Counted from the first letter of the stretch, positions 20,381 to 30,822 are shown. The stretch is DNA of 64,000 bases from Bordetella petrii (GCA_017745595.1 WMBV01000005.1:1-64000); one strand, 5' to 3'. The notes: generated by a model from the letters alone, not told the origin. Numbers and translations are program-made.

Positions 20381-21712
20381 ATGCTTTTCACCCTGCTTGC
20401 CTTCATCGTTGCCCTGGGCATACTCATCACGTTCCATGAACTGGGCCACTATTGGGTGGCGCGCCTGTGCGGCGTGCGGGTGCTGCGTTTTTCGGTGGGC
20501 TTCGGCAAGGTGCTGGCGCGCCGCACCGACCGTCACGGCACCGAATGGGCCATCTCGGCCATTCCGCTGGGCGGCTATGTCAAGATGCAAGACGACCCGC
20601 CCGCCGGCGCCTCGCGGGCCGTGGCGGCGCAGTCGTTCAATACCCAGCCGGTGGGGCGGCGCATCGCCATCGTGGCGGCCGGGCCGCTGTTCAACCTGGT
20701 GCTGGCCATCGTGCTTTATGCCGGCCTGAACCTGGCCGGCACCCAGGAACCCGCGCCCGTGCTGGGTCCGCCGGCCGCCGGTACACCGGCCGCGCAGGCC
20801 GGCTTTCATGGCGGCGACCGCATCCTGGCCATCGATGGCCGCCAGGTGGCGTCCTGGAATGACGCCCGCTGGCGCCTGCTCGACGTCTTGTCGGCCGGCG
20901 GCCAGGCCCAGGTCCAGGTGCGCGCGGCCGATGGCGCCACGGCGCAGCGGGCGCTGCAGGTGCCCGGCAATCGCATGGACCCCGCCCAGGGCGACCCCCT
21001 GGCCGATACCGGCCTGCGGCTGGCCGCCGCCAAGCCCGTCGTGCGCGAGGTCATCGCGGGCGCGGAAGGCGAGCGCGCGGGGCTGCGCAGCGGCGATCGC
21101 ATCATCCGCGCCGGCGACACGCCCGAGCCGGACACGGCCCAGCTGGTGGGCATCATCCAGCAGCACGCGGGGCAGCCGCTGGCCCTGACGCTGCTGCGCG
21201 ACGGCGCGCAAGTGTCGCTGACCGTGGTGCCGCGCGCCGAAACCGTGCAGGGCCAGACCATCGGCCGCATCGGCGTGCAGCTGGGCGGCGATCTTCCCAT
21301 GGTGACGGTACGTTACGGACTGTTCGAGAGTATAGGGCGCGCCGCCGCCCGCACATGGGATACCGCGTGGCTGTCGCTGCGCATGATGGGGCGCATGGTG
21401 ACCGGCGAGGTTTCGTGGCGCAACATCAGCGGCCCCGTCACCATCGCCGACTACGCGGGCCAGACCGCGCGCCTGGGAATCGCCGCCTACGTGGCCTACC
21501 TGGCGCTCATCAGCATCAGCTTGGGGGTACTCAACCTGTTGCCGATTCCGATGTTGGACGGCGGGCATCTGCTGTACTATCTCGTCGAAATTGTGCGCGG
21601 CAGTCCGCCGCCCGACCGCTGGATCGACATCGGGCAGCGCGCCGGCATCGGCCTTCTGGCCGGGCTCATGGGGCTGGCGTTGTTCAATGATTTCGCGCGT
21701 CTATTCACTTGA
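20381..21712 (+). CDS. rseP: Site-2 zinc metalloprotease RseP
   Basis: The 443-residue inner-membrane protease has the zinc site HELGH near residue 22 in the first helix, two PDZ domains in the middle (GRIxxAxxxxP-like segments around residues 125-290), and the second active-site motif LPIPMLDGGHLLYY near the C-terminus. It performs intramembrane cleavage of anti-sigma factor RseA after DegS and so activates the sigma-E envelope stress response. The position between dxr and bamA is conserved in gamma- and beta-proteobacteria. Confidence 0.95.
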   Translation: MLFTLLAFIVALGILITFHELGHYWVARLCGVRVLRFSVGFGKVLARRTDRHGTEWAISAIPLGGYVKMQDDPPAGASRAVAAQSFNTQPVGRRIAIVAAGPLFNLVLAIVLYAGLNLAGTQEPAPVLGPPAAGTPAAQAGFHGGDRILAIDGRQVASWNDARWRLLDVLSAGGQAQVQVRAADGATAQRALQVPGNRMDPAQGDPLADTGLRLAAAKPVVREVIAGAEGERAGLRSGDRIIRAGDTPEPDTAQLVGIIQQHAGQPLALTLLRDGAQVSLTVVPRAETVQGQTIGRIGVQLGGDLPMVTVRYGLFESIGRAAARTWDTAWLSLRMMGRMVTGEVSWRNISGPVTIADYAGQTARLGIAAYVAYLALISISLGVLNLLPIPMLDGGHLLYYLVEIVRGSPPPDRWIDIGQRAGIGLLAGLMGLALFNDFARLFT

Positions 21713-21766
21713 TCGGCGATCGAATAAAATCGTCCGCCACTTGCTCGACCTAGGATAGCCAAGGAC

Positions 21767-24097
21767 ATGTCTTTTCGGATGTTTCATCACAAGAAGGGCG
21801 TCATGCCGAGCCTGCTCGCCGCGCTGCTCATGCCGGCCCTGGCTCACGCGTTCGACCCTTTTGTCGTGCGGGATATCCGCGTAGAAGGCATACAGCGCAC
21901 CGACGCGGGCACGGTGTTCGGGTACCTGCCGGTCAAGGTCGGCGAAGAATTCACCGAAGCCGAGGCTACCGAGGCCGTGCGCCGGCTGTACGGCACGGGC
22001 TTCTTCAGCGACGTCCGCATCCAGACCGACAACGACGTGGTGGTGGTCGTGGTGCAAGAACGCCCCACCATCGCGTCCGTCACGTTCAACGGCATGCGCG
22101 AGTTCGACTCGAAAGCCATCACCACCTCGCTGATGCAGGTGGGCTTCGGCGAAGGGCGCATCTTCGACCAGTCCATGCTCGAGCGCGCCGAATACGAACT
22201 CAAAGAGCAATACCTGGGCAAGGGCAAGTACGGCGTCGAGGTCACCTCCACGGTCACGCCGCTGCCGCGCAACCGCGTCGGCGTCAGCTTCGACGTGTTC
22301 GAAGGCGAGGTCGCCAAGATCCGCGAGATCAGCGTGGTGGGCAACAAGGCCTTTTCCGAAAGCGAACTGCTCGACCTGTTCGATCTCACCACGCCCGGCT
22401 GGCTGACCTGGTACACCAACGCCGACAAGTACTCGCGCGAAAAGCTCGAAGGCGACATCGAACGGCTGCGGTCGTTCTACCTCGACCAGGGCTATCTGGA
22501 ATTCTCGGTCGAACCGCCGCAGGTCACGATCTCGCCCGACCGCAAAGACATCTACATCACCATCACGCTGCACGAAGGCGAGCCCTACAAGGTGCGCAGC
22601 GTCAAGCTGGCCGGCAACCTGCTGGGCCTCGACAAGGAAATCAACGACCTGGTGCAGGTCAAGGCGGGCGAAACCTTCTCGGCGGCCCAGGCCAACGATT
22701 CCGCCAAGGCCATCACCGACTACCTGGGCGAGCTGGGCTATGCGTTCGCCAACGTCAACCCCAACCCGTCGCTCGACCGCGCCAAGCACGAGGCCGACGT
22801 CACGTTCTACGTCGACCCCAGCCGCCGCGTCTACGTGCGCCGCATACAAATCGGCGGCAACACGCGCACCCGCGATGAAGTGGTGCGCCGCGAAATGCGC
22901 CAGGAGGAAGCCGCCTGGTACGACTCGGGCGACCTGAAAATCTCGCGCGACCGCATCGACCGCCTGGGCTATTTCAGCGAAGTCAACGTGTCCACCGACC
23001 CGGTGCCGGGCTCGCCCGACCAGGTCGACGTCAACGTCGACGTCAAAGAAAAACCCACTGGCATGATCAACCTGGGGGTGGGCTATGGCTCGTCCGAAAA
23101 GGCCATCCTGTCGGCCGGCATCAGCGAAGACAACGTGTTCGGCAGCGGCACCAACCTGACGCTGCAGTTCAACACCAGCAAGACCAACCGCGCGGCCGTG
23201 CTGTCGCACACCGACCCATACTTCACCAAAGACGGCATCAGCCGCACCACGTCGGCCTACTATCGCGTCACCGAGCCCTGGGACAACAACGACGGCGACT
23301 ACCGCGTCAAGGCCATGGGCCTGGGCATGAACTTCGGCGTGCCCATTTCCGAGTACGACCGCATATTCCTGGGCGCCACGTTCGAACGCAACCAGATCGA
23401 CCTGTACAACAATTCGCCGCTGGCCTACCGCGACTTCGTCGACCAGTACGGCGACAGCACCAACGCCCTCATCTTCAACGCGGGCTGGTCCAAAGACACG
23501 CGCGACAGCGCCCTGGCGCCGACCAAGGGCTCGTACACCCGCTTGAAGGGCGATTTTTCCACCATGGACCTGAAGTACTACCTGCTGACCGCGCAGCAGC
23601 AGTACTACATTCCGCTGGGCCGCAGCTATACGCTGGCGCTCAACGGCATGGTCGATTACGGCCGCAGCTATGGCAGCCTGGATTACCCGGTCATCAAGAA
23701 CGTCTACGCGGGCGGCATCGGCACGGTGCGCGGCTACGATGGCGCATCGCTCGGTCCGCGCGACACGCTCACCGGCGACTACCTGGGCGGTTCGCGGCGT
23801 ATCGTCGCCAACGCGCAGTTGTACCTGCCGTTCCCGGGCGCCTCGAAAGACCGCACGCTGCGCTGGTTCGTGTTCGCCGACGCCGGCCAGGTGGCCGCCG
23901 GCAGCGGCATGAAGTGCACGGCCGGCGAGCCGGGCAACGAGGTCGAAGACCCCTGCGGCTGGCGGTATTCGGCCGGTATCGGGCTGTCGTGGCAATCGCC
24001 GCTGGGCCCGCTACAGCTTTCGTATGCGCGTCCCCTCAATGCCAAATCGGGCGACGACCGGCAGAGCTTCCAGTTCCAGATCGGAACGGGTTTCTGA
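21767..24097 (+). CDS. bamA: Outer-membrane protein assembly factor BamA
   Basis: The 776-residue protein has an N-terminal signal peptide, five POTRA domains (about residues 28-425) beginning FVVRDIRVEGIQRTDAGTVF, and a C-terminal 16-strand barrel with the conserved loop motif VRGYDGASLGPRD (about residue 655) and a terminal Phe (QIGTGF) that serves as the sorting signal. It folds and inserts outer-membrane proteins as the core of the BAM complex. ATG 21767 is used; ATG 21779 or 21803 are in-frame alternatives that leave a shorter signal peptide. The skp chaperone follows. Confidence 0.96.
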   Translation: MSFRMFHHKKGVMPSLLAALLMPALAHAFDPFVVRDIRVEGIQRTDAGTVFGYLPVKVGEEFTEAEATEAVRRLYGTGFFSDVRIQTDNDVVVVVVQERPTIASVTFNGMREFDSKAITTSLMQVGFGEGRIFDQSMLERAEYELKEQYLGKGKYGVEVTSTVTPLPRNRVGVSFDVFEGEVAKIREISVVGNKAFSESELLDLFDLTTPGWLTWYTNADKYSREKLEGDIERLRSFYLDQGYLEFSVEPPQVTISPDRKDIYITITLHEGEPYKVRSVKLAGNLLGLDKEINDLVQVKAGETFSAAQANDSAKAITDYLGELGYAFANVNPNPSLDRAKHEADVTFYVDPSRRVYVRRIQIGGNTRTRDEVVRREMRQEEAAWYDSGDLKISRDRIDRLGYFSEVNVSTDPVPGSPDQVDVNVDVKEKPTGMINLGVGYGSSEKAILSAGISEDNVFGSGTNLTLQFNTSKTNRAAVLSHTDPYFTKDGISRTTSAYYRVTEPWDNNDGDYRVKAMGLGMNFGVPISEYDRIFLGATFERNQIDLYNNSPLAYRDFVDQYGDSTNALIFNAGWSKDTRDSALAPTKGSYTRLKGDFSTMDLKYYLLTAQQQYYIPLGRSYTLALNGMVDYGRSYGSLDYPVIKNVYAGGIGTVRGYDGASLGPRDTLTGDYLGGSRRIVANAQLYLPFPGASKDRTLRWFVFADAGQVAAGSGMKCTAGEPGNEVEDPCGWRYSAGIGLSWQSPLGPLQLSYARPLNAKSGDDRQSFQFQIGTGF

Positions 24098-24105
24098 TCC
24101 CCGCC

Positions 24106-24146
24106 GGTTACGCCTGATCACATCTGATGGTTACGCCTGATCACAT
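24106..24146. repeat. 18-bp direct repeat between bamA and skp
   Basis: GGTTACGCCTGATCACAT is present at 24106-24123 and again at 24129-24146, a period of 23 bp. The 132-bp bamA-skp gap otherwise shows only the skp ribosome-binding site. The unit contains the palindrome TGATCA. It may be a local duplication or a two-site operator. Confidence 0.85.
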
Positions 24147-24229
24147 GGCAAAGCGCCGCGCCCCGGCGTTTTGCCCGTTTAGTGGCACAATATTGCCTTT
24201 GCTTTACCTCATTGGAAGGTGAGATTTTC

Positions 24230-24790
24230 ATGATGTCTGATTTCGCACTCAACACCTCGAGCCCGGCGCGTGCCCAACGTGTCGGCAAACTGCGCGGTAC
24301 GCTGGCCCTGGCGGCCGCGCTGCTGCTGGGTTCCGCGGTGGCGCTGCCCGCCCAGGCACAAGGCACCAAGATCGGCTTCGTGAACACCGAGCGCATCTTG
24401 CGCGAGTCGGCGCCGGCCAAGACCGCGCAAAGCAAGATCGAATCCGAGTTCAAGAAGCGCGACGACGAGCTCCAGCGCCTGAGCAGCAACCTGCGCTCGC
24501 AGGCCGAGAAATTCGACAAAGACGCGCCGGTGCTGTCCGAATCCGATCGCACCAACCGCCAGCGCGAGCTGTCGCGCCTGGATACCGAACTGCAGCGCAA
24601 GCGCCGCGAGTTCCAGGAAGACTTCAACCGCCGCCGCAACGAAGAATTCTCGGCCATCGTGACCAAGGCCAACCAGGCCATCAAGCGCATCGCCGAACAA
24701 GAAAACTACGACCTGATCGTCCAGGACGCGGTTACGGTCAATCCGCGCGTCGACATCACCGACAAGGTGATCCAGGCCCTCGGCAAATAA
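24230..24790 (+). CDS. skp: OmpH/Skp-family periplasmic chaperone
   Basis: The 186-residue protein has a long signal peptide (about 45 residues, ending near LPAQAQ) followed by GTKIGFVNTERILRESAPAK, the conserved beta-strand/helix start of the Skp/OmpH family, and then long charged helices (SKIESEFKKRDDELQRLSSN region) that form the chaperone tentacles. It holds unfolded outer-membrane proteins in the periplasm on the way to BamA. GGAAGGTGAG upstream supports ATG 24230; ATG 24233 is an alternative. The order bamA-skp-lpxD is conserved. Confidence 0.93.
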   Translation: MMSDFALNTSSPARAQRVGKLRGTLALAAALLLGSAVALPAQAQGTKIGFVNTERILRESAPAKTAQSKIESEFKKRDDELQRLSSNLRSQAEKFDKDAPVLSESDRTNRQRELSRLDTELQRKRREFQEDFNRRRNEEFSAIVTKANQAIKRIAEQENYDLIVQDAVTVNPRVDITDKVIQALGK

Positions 24791-24807
24791 GCGGCGGCGC
24801 CGAACGC

Positions 24808-25902
24808 ATGCCGATCCTCCTGGATCCCGCCCGCGCGCCTGCCCTCGACGCACTGCTGGCCGCCGCCAATACCCAGGGGCTCGACTGGCGCATCGAAGCG
24901 GCGGCGGATGTTCCGATGCCGCGCATCCGCGGCATCGGAACCCTGGCCTCGGCCGGGCCCGAAGAAATCAGCTTTCTTACCAACCCGCGCTACCAGAGCC
25001 AGCTGGCCGGTACGCGGGCGGCCGCCATCATCGTCACCCCCGACGCCGCCCAGGCACTGGCGGACAGCCCCGGCGCCCCCGCGTGCGCCCGGGTGGTCTG
25101 CCCCCATCCGTATCTGCTGTATGCCCGCCTGGCGCAATGGTTCGACGCCGCGCGCCGGCCCAAGCTGCCGGCCAGCGTGCATCCGCTGGCCGTCGTGGCT
25201 GCGGACGCCGTCATCGACGACGACGTGCGCATCGGGCCGCATTGCGTGGTGGAATCCGGTGCGCGCGTCGGCCGGGGCAGCACGTTGGGCCCGGGCTGCG
25301 TGATCGGCGCGGGCTCCACGCTGGGCCCCGACTGCCTGCTGCATGCACGGGTTACCCTGTATCCCAACGTGCGCATCGGCGCGCGCGCCATCCTGCATAG
25401 CGGCGTGGTGCTGGGCGCCGACGGCTTCGGCTTCGCGCCCGACCCCATGTTGGGGCAGGGCGCCTGGGGCAAGATTGCCCAATTGGGCGGGGTGCGCATC
25501 GGCGATGACGTCGAAATCGGCGCCAACACCACGATCGACCGCGGGGCGCTCGAAGACACCGACATCGGCGACGGCGTCAAGCTCGACAACCAGATCATGC
25601 TGGGCCACAACGTGCGCGTGGGGGCTCATACCGCCATGGCGGCCTGCGTGGGGGTGGCCGGGTCCACCGTCATCGGGGCGCGCTGCACCATCGGCGGCGC
25701 GGCCATGCTGTCGGGCCACCTGACACTGGCCGACGACGTCCATATTTCGGGCGGCACGGCCGTCACGTCCAGCATTTCGCAGCCGGGCCGCTATACGGGC
25801 GTGTATCCTTACGCCGAACACGGCCAATGGCAGCGCAACGCCGCGGTCATCCAGCAACTGTCACACCTGCGCCGCCGCCTGCGGACGCTGGAAAAAGCCT
25901 GA
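24808..25902 (+). CDS. lpxD: UDP-3-O-(3-hydroxyacyl)glucosamine N-acyltransferase
   Basis: The 364-residue protein has an N-terminal uridine-binding domain (ISFLTNPRYQSQLAGTRAAA region) and a left-handed beta helix of hexapeptide repeats from about residue 115 (VHPLAVVAADAVIDDDVRIG). The likely catalytic histidine is in NQIMLGHNVRVGAHT, about residue 267. It adds the second 3-hydroxyacyl chain in lipid A synthesis. It sits with fabZ, lpxA and lpxB, so most of the early lipid A pathway is made from one operon. Confidence 0.95.
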   Translation: MPILLDPARAPALDALLAAANTQGLDWRIEAAADVPMPRIRGIGTLASAGPEEISFLTNPRYQSQLAGTRAAAIIVTPDAAQALADSPGAPACARVVCPHPYLLYARLAQWFDAARRPKLPASVHPLAVVAADAVIDDDVRIGPHCVVESGARVGRGSTLGPGCVIGAGSTLGPDCLLHARVTLYPNVRIGARAILHSGVVLGADGFGFAPDPMLGQGAWGKIAQLGGVRIGDDVEIGANTTIDRGALEDTDIGDGVKLDNQIMLGHNVRVGAHTAMAACVGVAGSTVIGARCTIGGAAMLSGHLTLADDVHISGGTAVTSSISQPGRYTGVYPYAEHGQWQRNAAVIQQLSHLRRRLRTLEKA

Positions 25903-25962
25903 TCCGCCGCCTGCGGGCGGCGGGGCGGCAGCATAATTCAAAACGGTAGGAAATTTTACGAA

Positions 25963-26418
25963 ATGGAACTCGACATCAAGGCGATCATGGAGCGCTTGCC
26001 GCATCGGTACCCGATGCTGCTCATCGATCGTGTGCTGGATATCGTGCCCGGCAAATCCATTGTCGCCATCAAGAACGTCACCATCAACGAACCGTTCTTC
26101 GAAGGCCATTTCCCGCATCACCCCGTCATGCCCGGCGTGCTCATCACCGAAGCCATGGCCCAGGCGGCGGCGCTGTTCTCGTTCACCGACGACGACGGCG
26201 GCCTGAAGTGCGACAGCGCCAAGACGGCTTATTATCTGGTGGGTATCGACGAGGCGCGCTTTCGCCGCCCGGTGGTGCCGGGCGACCAGCTGCGCTTCGA
26301 AGTGCAGGCCGAGCGCCTGAGCCGCGCCATCTGCAAATACCAGGGGCGCGCCCTGGTCGACGGCCAGATCGTGGCCGAGGCCAAGCTGATGTGCGCCATT
26401 CGCAGCCTGGAAGCCTAA
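25963..26418 (+). CDS. fabZ: 3-hydroxyacyl-[acyl-carrier-protein] dehydratase
   Basis: This 151-residue hot-dog-fold enzyme has [13 protein letters not shown] near residue 12 and the catalytic segment [22 protein letters not shown], which holds the His and Glu that dehydrate 3-hydroxyacyl-ACP. It competes with LpxA for the same substrate, balancing fatty acids and lipid A. The stop TAA directly abuts the ATG of lpxA. Confidence 0.97.
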   Translation: MELDIKAIMERLPHRYPMLLIDRVLDIVPGKSIVAIKNVTINEPFFEGHFPHHPVMPGVLITEAMAQAAALFSFTDDDGGLKCDSAKTAYYLVGIDEARFRRPVVPGDQLRFEVQAERLSRAICKYQGRALVDGQIVAEAKLMCAIRSLEA

Positions 26419-27213
26419 ATGTCCGGAAACATCCATCCCACCGCCCTGATCGACCCCGCCGCGCAGATCGACGATAGCGTGCGCATCGGGCCCTATTGTG
26501 TCGTGGGGCCCGGCGTCACGATCGGCGCGGGGACGGAAATCGGCCCGCATTGCGTGCTGGACGGCATCACCACCATCGGCCGCGACAACCGCTTCTACCG
26601 GTTCTGCTCGATCGGCGGCATGCCGCAAGACAAGAAATATGCGGGCGAGCCCACGCGCCTGGTCATCGGCGACCGCAACACCGTGCGCGAGTTCACCACC
26701 TTCAATACCGGCACCGTGCAAGACGGCGGCGCCACCACGGTGGGCGACGACAACTGGATCATGGCCTACGTGCATATCGCACACGATTGCCATATCGGCA
26801 ACAACACTATCCTGGCCAATTCGGTGCAGCTGGGCGGCCACGTGTACGTGGACGACTGGGCCATCATAGGCGGGCTGACCGGCGTGCACCAGTTCAGCAA
26901 GATCGGCGCGCACAGCATGACCGGCGGCAACAGCTCGCTGATGCAAGACATGCCGCCCTATGTGCTGGGCGCCGGCAATCCGTGCCGGCCGGTGGGCGTC
27001 AACGTCGAAGGCCTGCGCCGGCGGGGCTTCAGCGCGCCGGTCATCGCGAGCCTGCGCGAAGCCTACAAAATCGTCTTCCGGCGCGGCCTGTCGCTCGACG
27101 AAGCGCGCGCCGAGCTGCGCGCCCGCCAGCAGTCGCATCCCGACGCCGCCGAGGCGCTGCAGGTGTGGCTGGATTTCCTCGATGCCTCCAACCGGGGCAT
27201 CATCCGGCCATGA
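26419..27213 (+). CDS. lpxA: UDP-N-acetylglucosamine O-acyltransferase
   Basis: The 264-residue protein is a hexapeptide-repeat beta helix with [20 protein letters not shown] at the start, the catalytic histidine in [13 protein letters not shown], and a C-terminal helical domain. It performs the first step of lipid A synthesis, transferring a 3-hydroxyacyl chain to UDP-GlcNAc. It abuts fabZ and overlaps lpxB by four bases (ATGA). Confidence 0.97.
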   Translation: MSGNIHPTALIDPAAQIDDSVRIGPYCVVGPGVTIGAGTEIGPHCVLDGITTIGRDNRFYRFCSIGGMPQDKKYAGEPTRLVIGDRNTVREFTTFNTGTVQDGGATTVGDDNWIMAYVHIAHDCHIGNNTILANSVQLGGHVYVDDWAIIGGLTGVHQFSKIGAHSMTGGNSSLMQDMPPYVLGAGNPCRPVGVNVEGLRRRGFSAPVIASLREAYKIVFRRGLSLDEARAELRARQQSHPDAAEALQVWLDFLDASNRGIIRP

Positions 27214-28397
27214 GCCTGTCCATCGGCATGGTGGCGGGCGAGCCCTCGGGCGACCTGCTGGCCAGCCGCGTCATTGCCGGCCTGCGCCAGCAGCATCCCG
27301 GCCTGCTGTGCCAGGGCATCGGCGGGCCGGCCATGCAGGCCGCCGGCTTCGAGGCCTGGCACCCCATGCACGCCTTGACCGTGTTCGGCTATGTCGACGC
27401 GCTCAAGCGCCTGCCCGGCCTGCTGCGCACTTACGGCGACGTCAAGCGGCGCTGGCTGGCCCGGCCACCCTCGGTGTTCGTGGGCGTCGACGCCCCCGAT
27501 TTCAACCTGAAGCTCGAACTCCAGCTGCGCCAGGCCGGCACGCCCACGGTGCATTTCGTCGGGCCCTCGATCTGGGCCTGGCGCTACGAGCGCATCCACA
27601 AGATCCGCGCCGCCGTATCGCACATGCTGGTGCTGTTCCCGTTCGAAGAAGACCTGTATCGCAAGGAAGGCATACCGGTCACCTATGTGGGGCACCCGCT
27701 GGCCGACGCCATCCCGCTGCAGCCCGACCGGCAGGCGGCGCGCCGCCGGCTGGGCCTGGACGAAAACGCCCGCGTGCTGGCCATTCTGCCGGGCAGCCGC
27801 TCGTCGGAAATCCGCATCCTGGCGCCGCGTTTCCTGCAGGCGGCGCAGCAGTTGCAGCGCCGCGATCCCGGCCTGGTCTGCGTCGTGCCCATGGTCAACG
27901 CGCAACGCCGCCAGGAATTCGACGCCGTGCTGGCGCAGTATCCGGTGCCCGGGCTGCGCTGCCTCACCGCCGACGACCTGCCGGCCGACGCGGGCCAGCC
28001 CGTCGCCTGGAGCGCTCTCGAGGCCAGCGACGCCGTGCTGGTGGCCAGCGGCACCGCTACGCTCGAAACCGCGCTGTTCAAGCGGCCGATGGTCATCTCG
28101 TATTATTTGTCGCCCTGGATGCGCCGCATCATGGCCTGGAAATCCGGCCAGCAGCGTCCCTACCTGCCGTGGGTGGGGCTGCCCAATGTGCTGCTGCGCG
28201 ACATGGTCGTGCCCGAACTGCTGCAAGACGACGCCACGCCCGACAAGCTGGCCGAGGCCACTTGGGCGGCCCTGACCGACGATGCGCACGCCGCCCGCGT
28301 CGAAACGCGCTTTACTGCGCTGCATCGCGACCTGACGCGCGATACGGCCCGCCTGGCCGCGCAGGCCATCATCGAGGTGGCTCATGGCGCAGCATGA
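27210..28397 (+). CDS. lpxB: Lipid-A-disaccharide synthase
   Basis: The 395-residue glycosyltransferase (family GT19) begins [20 protein letters not shown] and contains [47 protein letters not shown] and LPGSRSSEI, all family signatures. It joins UDP-2,3-diacylglucosamine and lipid X into the lipid A disaccharide at the inner membrane. Start ATG 27210 overlaps the lpxA stop, and the 3' end overlaps rnhB by 14 bp, so translation is tightly coupled. Confidence 0.96.
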   Translation: MSLSIGMVAGEPSGDLLASRVIAGLRQQHPGLLCQGIGGPAMQAAGFEAWHPMHALTVFGYVDALKRLPGLLRTYGDVKRRWLARPPSVFVGVDAPDFNLKLELQLRQAGTPTVHFVGPSIWAWRYERIHKIRAAVSHMLVLFPFEEDLYRKEGIPVTYVGHPLADAIPLQPDRQAARRRLGLDENARVLAILPGSRSSEIRILAPRFLQAAQQLQRRDPGLVCVVPMVNAQRRQEFDAVLAQYPVPGLRCLTADDLPADAGQPVAWSALEASDAVLVASGTATLETALFKRPMVISYYLSPWMRRIMAWKSGQQRPYLPWVGLPNVLLRDMVVPELLQDDATPDKLAEATWAALTDDAHAARVETRFTALHRDLTRDTARLAAQAIIEVAHGAA

Positions 28398-28998
28398 CCT
28401 GTTCGCGGCCACCCCCGATTTCGCCGGCATCCTGATGGCCGGCGTGGACGAGGCCGGGCGCGGGCCGCTGGCCGGCGGCGTGTACGCGGCCGCCGTCATT
28501 CTCGATCCCGGTCGGCCCGTCGACGGCCTGGCGGACTCCAAGGTGCTTACCGCCGAACGGCGCGTCGAGCTCGCGGCGTATATCCAGGAACGCGCGCTGG
28601 CCTGGTGCGTGGCCAGCGCCACGGTGGGCGAGATCGACACGCTGAACATCCTGCGTGCCACGCTGCTCGCGATGCAGCGCGCGGTCGAGGGCCTGGCGCA
28701 TGTGCCGCAGGTGGCGATGGTCGACGGCAACCAGGCGCCCGCGCTGCGCTGCACCGTGCAAACCGTCATCAAGGGCGACGCGCTGGTGCCGGCCATCTCG
28801 GCGGCCTCGATTCTGGCCAAGACGGCGCGCGACGCCGACCTGCTGCGCCTGCACGCGCTATACCCGCAATACGGCTTCGACCAGCACAAGGGCTATGGCA
28901 CGCCCATGCACATGGAAAGGCTGCGCGAGCACGGCCCGTGCCCCGAACACCGGCGCAGCTTCGCGCCCGTGCGCGAGCGGCTGGCCGTGCTGCCATGA
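28384..28998 (+). CDS. rnhB: Ribonuclease HII
   Basis: The 204-residue enzyme has the active-site segment [19 protein letters not shown] near residue 20 (Asp-Glu), [18 protein letters not shown] and [10 protein letters not shown] with the remaining acidic residues. It nicks RNA-DNA hybrids, including single ribonucleotides in DNA. It overlaps lpxB at the start and the next methyltransferase at the end (ATGA), the conserved lpxB-rnhB tail of this operon. Confidence 0.95.
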   Translation: MAQHDLFAATPDFAGILMAGVDEAGRGPLAGGVYAAAVILDPGRPVDGLADSKVLTAERRVELAAYIQERALAWCVASATVGEIDTLNILRATLLAMQRAVEGLAHVPQVAMVDGNQAPALRCTVQTVIKGDALVPAISAASILAKTARDADLLRLHALYPQYGFDQHKGYGTPMHMERLREHGPCPEHRRSFAPVRERLAVLP

Positions 28999-29771
28999 AG
29001 CAGATCACCTCGCGCGACAATCCGGCGTTCAAGCAATTGCAGCGCCAGGCCCGGCATGCGGGGCGCCGCGGCGAGCCCGCCATCCTGGAAGGCGTGCACC
29101 TGTGCCAGGCCTGGCTGGCCCACGCCGGCGCGCCGGCATGGGCCGTATTCGACGCCGACCGGCTGCCGCATCCCGAACTGGCGGCCCTGCTGGCGGCCGT
29201 GCCGCCGCGGCAGGTGCTGCTGCTGCCCGAGCGGCTGCTGCGCCTGCTCGAAACGGTCGAGACCGGGCAGGGGGTGCTGTTCGTGGTGGACCCGCCGGCG
29301 GTCGACTTGCCGGCGCGGCTGGATGAGCCCATGGTGTGGCTGGACCGCGTGCAAGACCCCGGCAACGTCGGCACCATTCTGCGCATTTGCGCGGCGGCGG
29401 GCATCGGCCGCGTATTGCTTTCGGCCGGCTGCGCGGCGGCGTGGTCGCCCAAGGTGCTGCGCGGCGGCCAGGGCGCCCATTTCGCGCTGACGCTGCATGA
29501 ACACGCCGACCTGCAGGCCTGCGCCGGGCGGCTCGAGGTGCCGCTGGCCGTGACCACCCTGGACGGCGCGCAAGACCTGTACGCGACGCCGTTGCCGCCC
29601 GCCTGCGCCTGGGTGTTCGGCCACGAAGGGCAGGGCGTCGCGCCCGCCCTGCAGCAGGCGGCCGCCCTGCGCGTACGCATCGACCACGCGGCCGCGGTGG
29701 AATCCTTGAACGTCGCGGTGGCCGCGGCCCTGTGCCTGTTCGAGCAGCGCCGGCAGGCCCGGCAGATGTAG
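28995..29771 (+). CDS. SpoU/TrmH-family RNA methyltransferase
   Basis: This 258-residue protein has a short N-terminal substrate-binding domain ([16 protein letters not shown]) and the SPOUT methyltransferase motifs: [21 protein letters not shown] (motif 1), VFGHEGQGV (motif 2) and [12 protein letters not shown] (motif 3), which form the knotted SAM site. It probably methylates a ribose 2'-OH in rRNA or tRNA; the exact nucleotide cannot be told from sequence. It is coupled to rnhB by a four-base overlap and is the last gene of the long operon. Confidence 0.88.
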   Translation: MKQITSRDNPAFKQLQRQARHAGRRGEPAILEGVHLCQAWLAHAGAPAWAVFDADRLPHPELAALLAAVPPRQVLLLPERLLRLLETVETGQGVLFVVDPPAVDLPARLDEPMVWLDRVQDPGNVGTILRICAAAGIGRVLLSAGCAAAWSPKVLRGGQGAHFALTLHEHADLQACAGRLEVPLAVTTLDGAQDLYATPLPPACAWVFGHEGQGVAPALQQAAALRVRIDHAAAVESLNVAVAAALCLFEQRRQARQM

Positions 29772-29790
29772 ACCCGGCAGATATCCGGCG

Positions 29791-29826
29791 GGTGTCAGAC
29801 ACCTGACATCGCGGGTGGCAGACACC
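29791..29826. repeat. Dispersed palindrome, locus 4 (rearranged copy)
   Basis: A 36-bp variant with GGTGTCAGACACCTGACATC followed by GGTGGCAGACACC. It looks like two half copies fused. It occupies the 60-bp tail-to-tail gap between the RNA methyltransferase gene and ppsR. Confidence 0.7.
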
Positions 29827-29831
29827 TGGCC

Positions 29832-30662
29832 TCAGTTCGACCGGTCCAGCCCCACCTCTTGCATCACCGTCGTGGCGATTTCTTCGATGGACTTGGTGGT
29901 GGTCGACAGCCAGGAAATACCTTCACGGCGCATCATGCGCTCGGCCTCGGCGACTTCGTAGCGGCACTGTTCCAGCTTGGCATATTTGCTGTTGGGACGG
30001 CGTTCGTTGCGCACCTCGGCCAAGCGCTCGGGCTGGATCGACAGGCCGAACAGCTTGGCGCGGTGCGGCGCCACGGTCGAAGGCAGGGTGCCACGCTCGA
30101 AGTCGTCGGGGGTCAGCGGAAAATTGGCCGCCTTGATGGCGTATTGCATGGCCAGATACAGGCTGGTCGGCGTCTTGCCGCAGCGCGATACCCCCACCAG
30201 AATGACGTCGGCCTGGTCGAGCTGGGTGATGAACTGCCCGTCGTCGTGCGCCAGGCTGAAATTGATGGCGTCGATGCGGTTGCGGTATTGCTCGGAGTTG
30301 GCGGCCATGTGCGAACGGCCCACCGAATGGCTGGATTTCAGCCCCAGGGCCTGCTCGATGTGGCCCACGAAGGTGCCGAACAAGTCCAGGAAAATACCGT
30401 TGGCCGAGCGCACGCATTTCATGCTGGCCGGGTCGACCAGGGTGCTGAACACAATGGGCGGTACACCCGTTTCGTGCGCGTTGCGGTCGATGCGCGCGGC
30501 CACCTCGCGGGCCTTGTCCAGGGTGTCGATGAAGGGCAGGCGCACCGGCCTGAACCGCACTTCTTCGAATTGCGAAAGTACCGAGTGGCTGAAGGTCTCG
30601 GCGGTGATGCCGGTACTGTCTGAAACAATGTAGACAGTGCGTTCGATAAGGGGCGAAGCCAT
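29832..30662 (-). CDS. ppsR: Phosphoenolpyruvate synthase regulatory protein (kinase/pyrophosphorylase)
   Basis: The 276-residue protein starts RTVYIVSDSTGITAETFSHS and has the P-loop GVSRCGKTPTSLYLA near residue 155, the signatures of the DUF299 bifunctional enzymes. It inactivates PEP synthase by ADP-dependent threonine phosphorylation and reactivates it by phosphate-dependent pyrophosphorolysis. ATG 30662 (MASPLIERTVY) is preferred over a GTG 33 bases upstream. It is divergent from ppsA, its target, so the shared 160-bp gap probably carries both promoters. Confidence 0.93.
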   Translation of the reverse strand: MASPLIERTVYIVSDSTGITAETFSHSVLSQFEEVRFRPVRLPFIDTLDKAREVAARIDRNAHETGVPPIVFSTLVDPASMKCVRSANGIFLDLFGTFVGHIEQALGLKSSHSVGRSHMAANSEQYRNRIDAINFSLAHDDGQFITQLDQADVILVGVSRCGKTPTSLYLAMQYAIKAANFPLTPDDFERGTLPSTVAPHRAKLFGLSIQPERLAEVRNERRPNSKYAKLEQCRYEVAEAERMMRREGISWLSTTTKSIEEIATTVMQEVGLDRSN

Positions 30663-30822
30663 ATGTAAAATATTCCAACCAAAGGGGAAAGCCACGGTGC
30701 CCGACCGGGTACAATCTGACCCCGATATAAGTCACCCCAAGAGCGGTCCAAGGCCAGTTTGGTCAGCGCATCCGGATGCATTGACCAAACTCGCTTTCTC
30801 TCCATTGTAAAAGGTGACTTCA

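Noticed and set aside
21701-23995. Long open frame (764 codons) opposite bamA
   Set aside because: BamA on the other strand is unmistakable; the mirror product is Val/Ala/Asp-rich low-complexity sequence.
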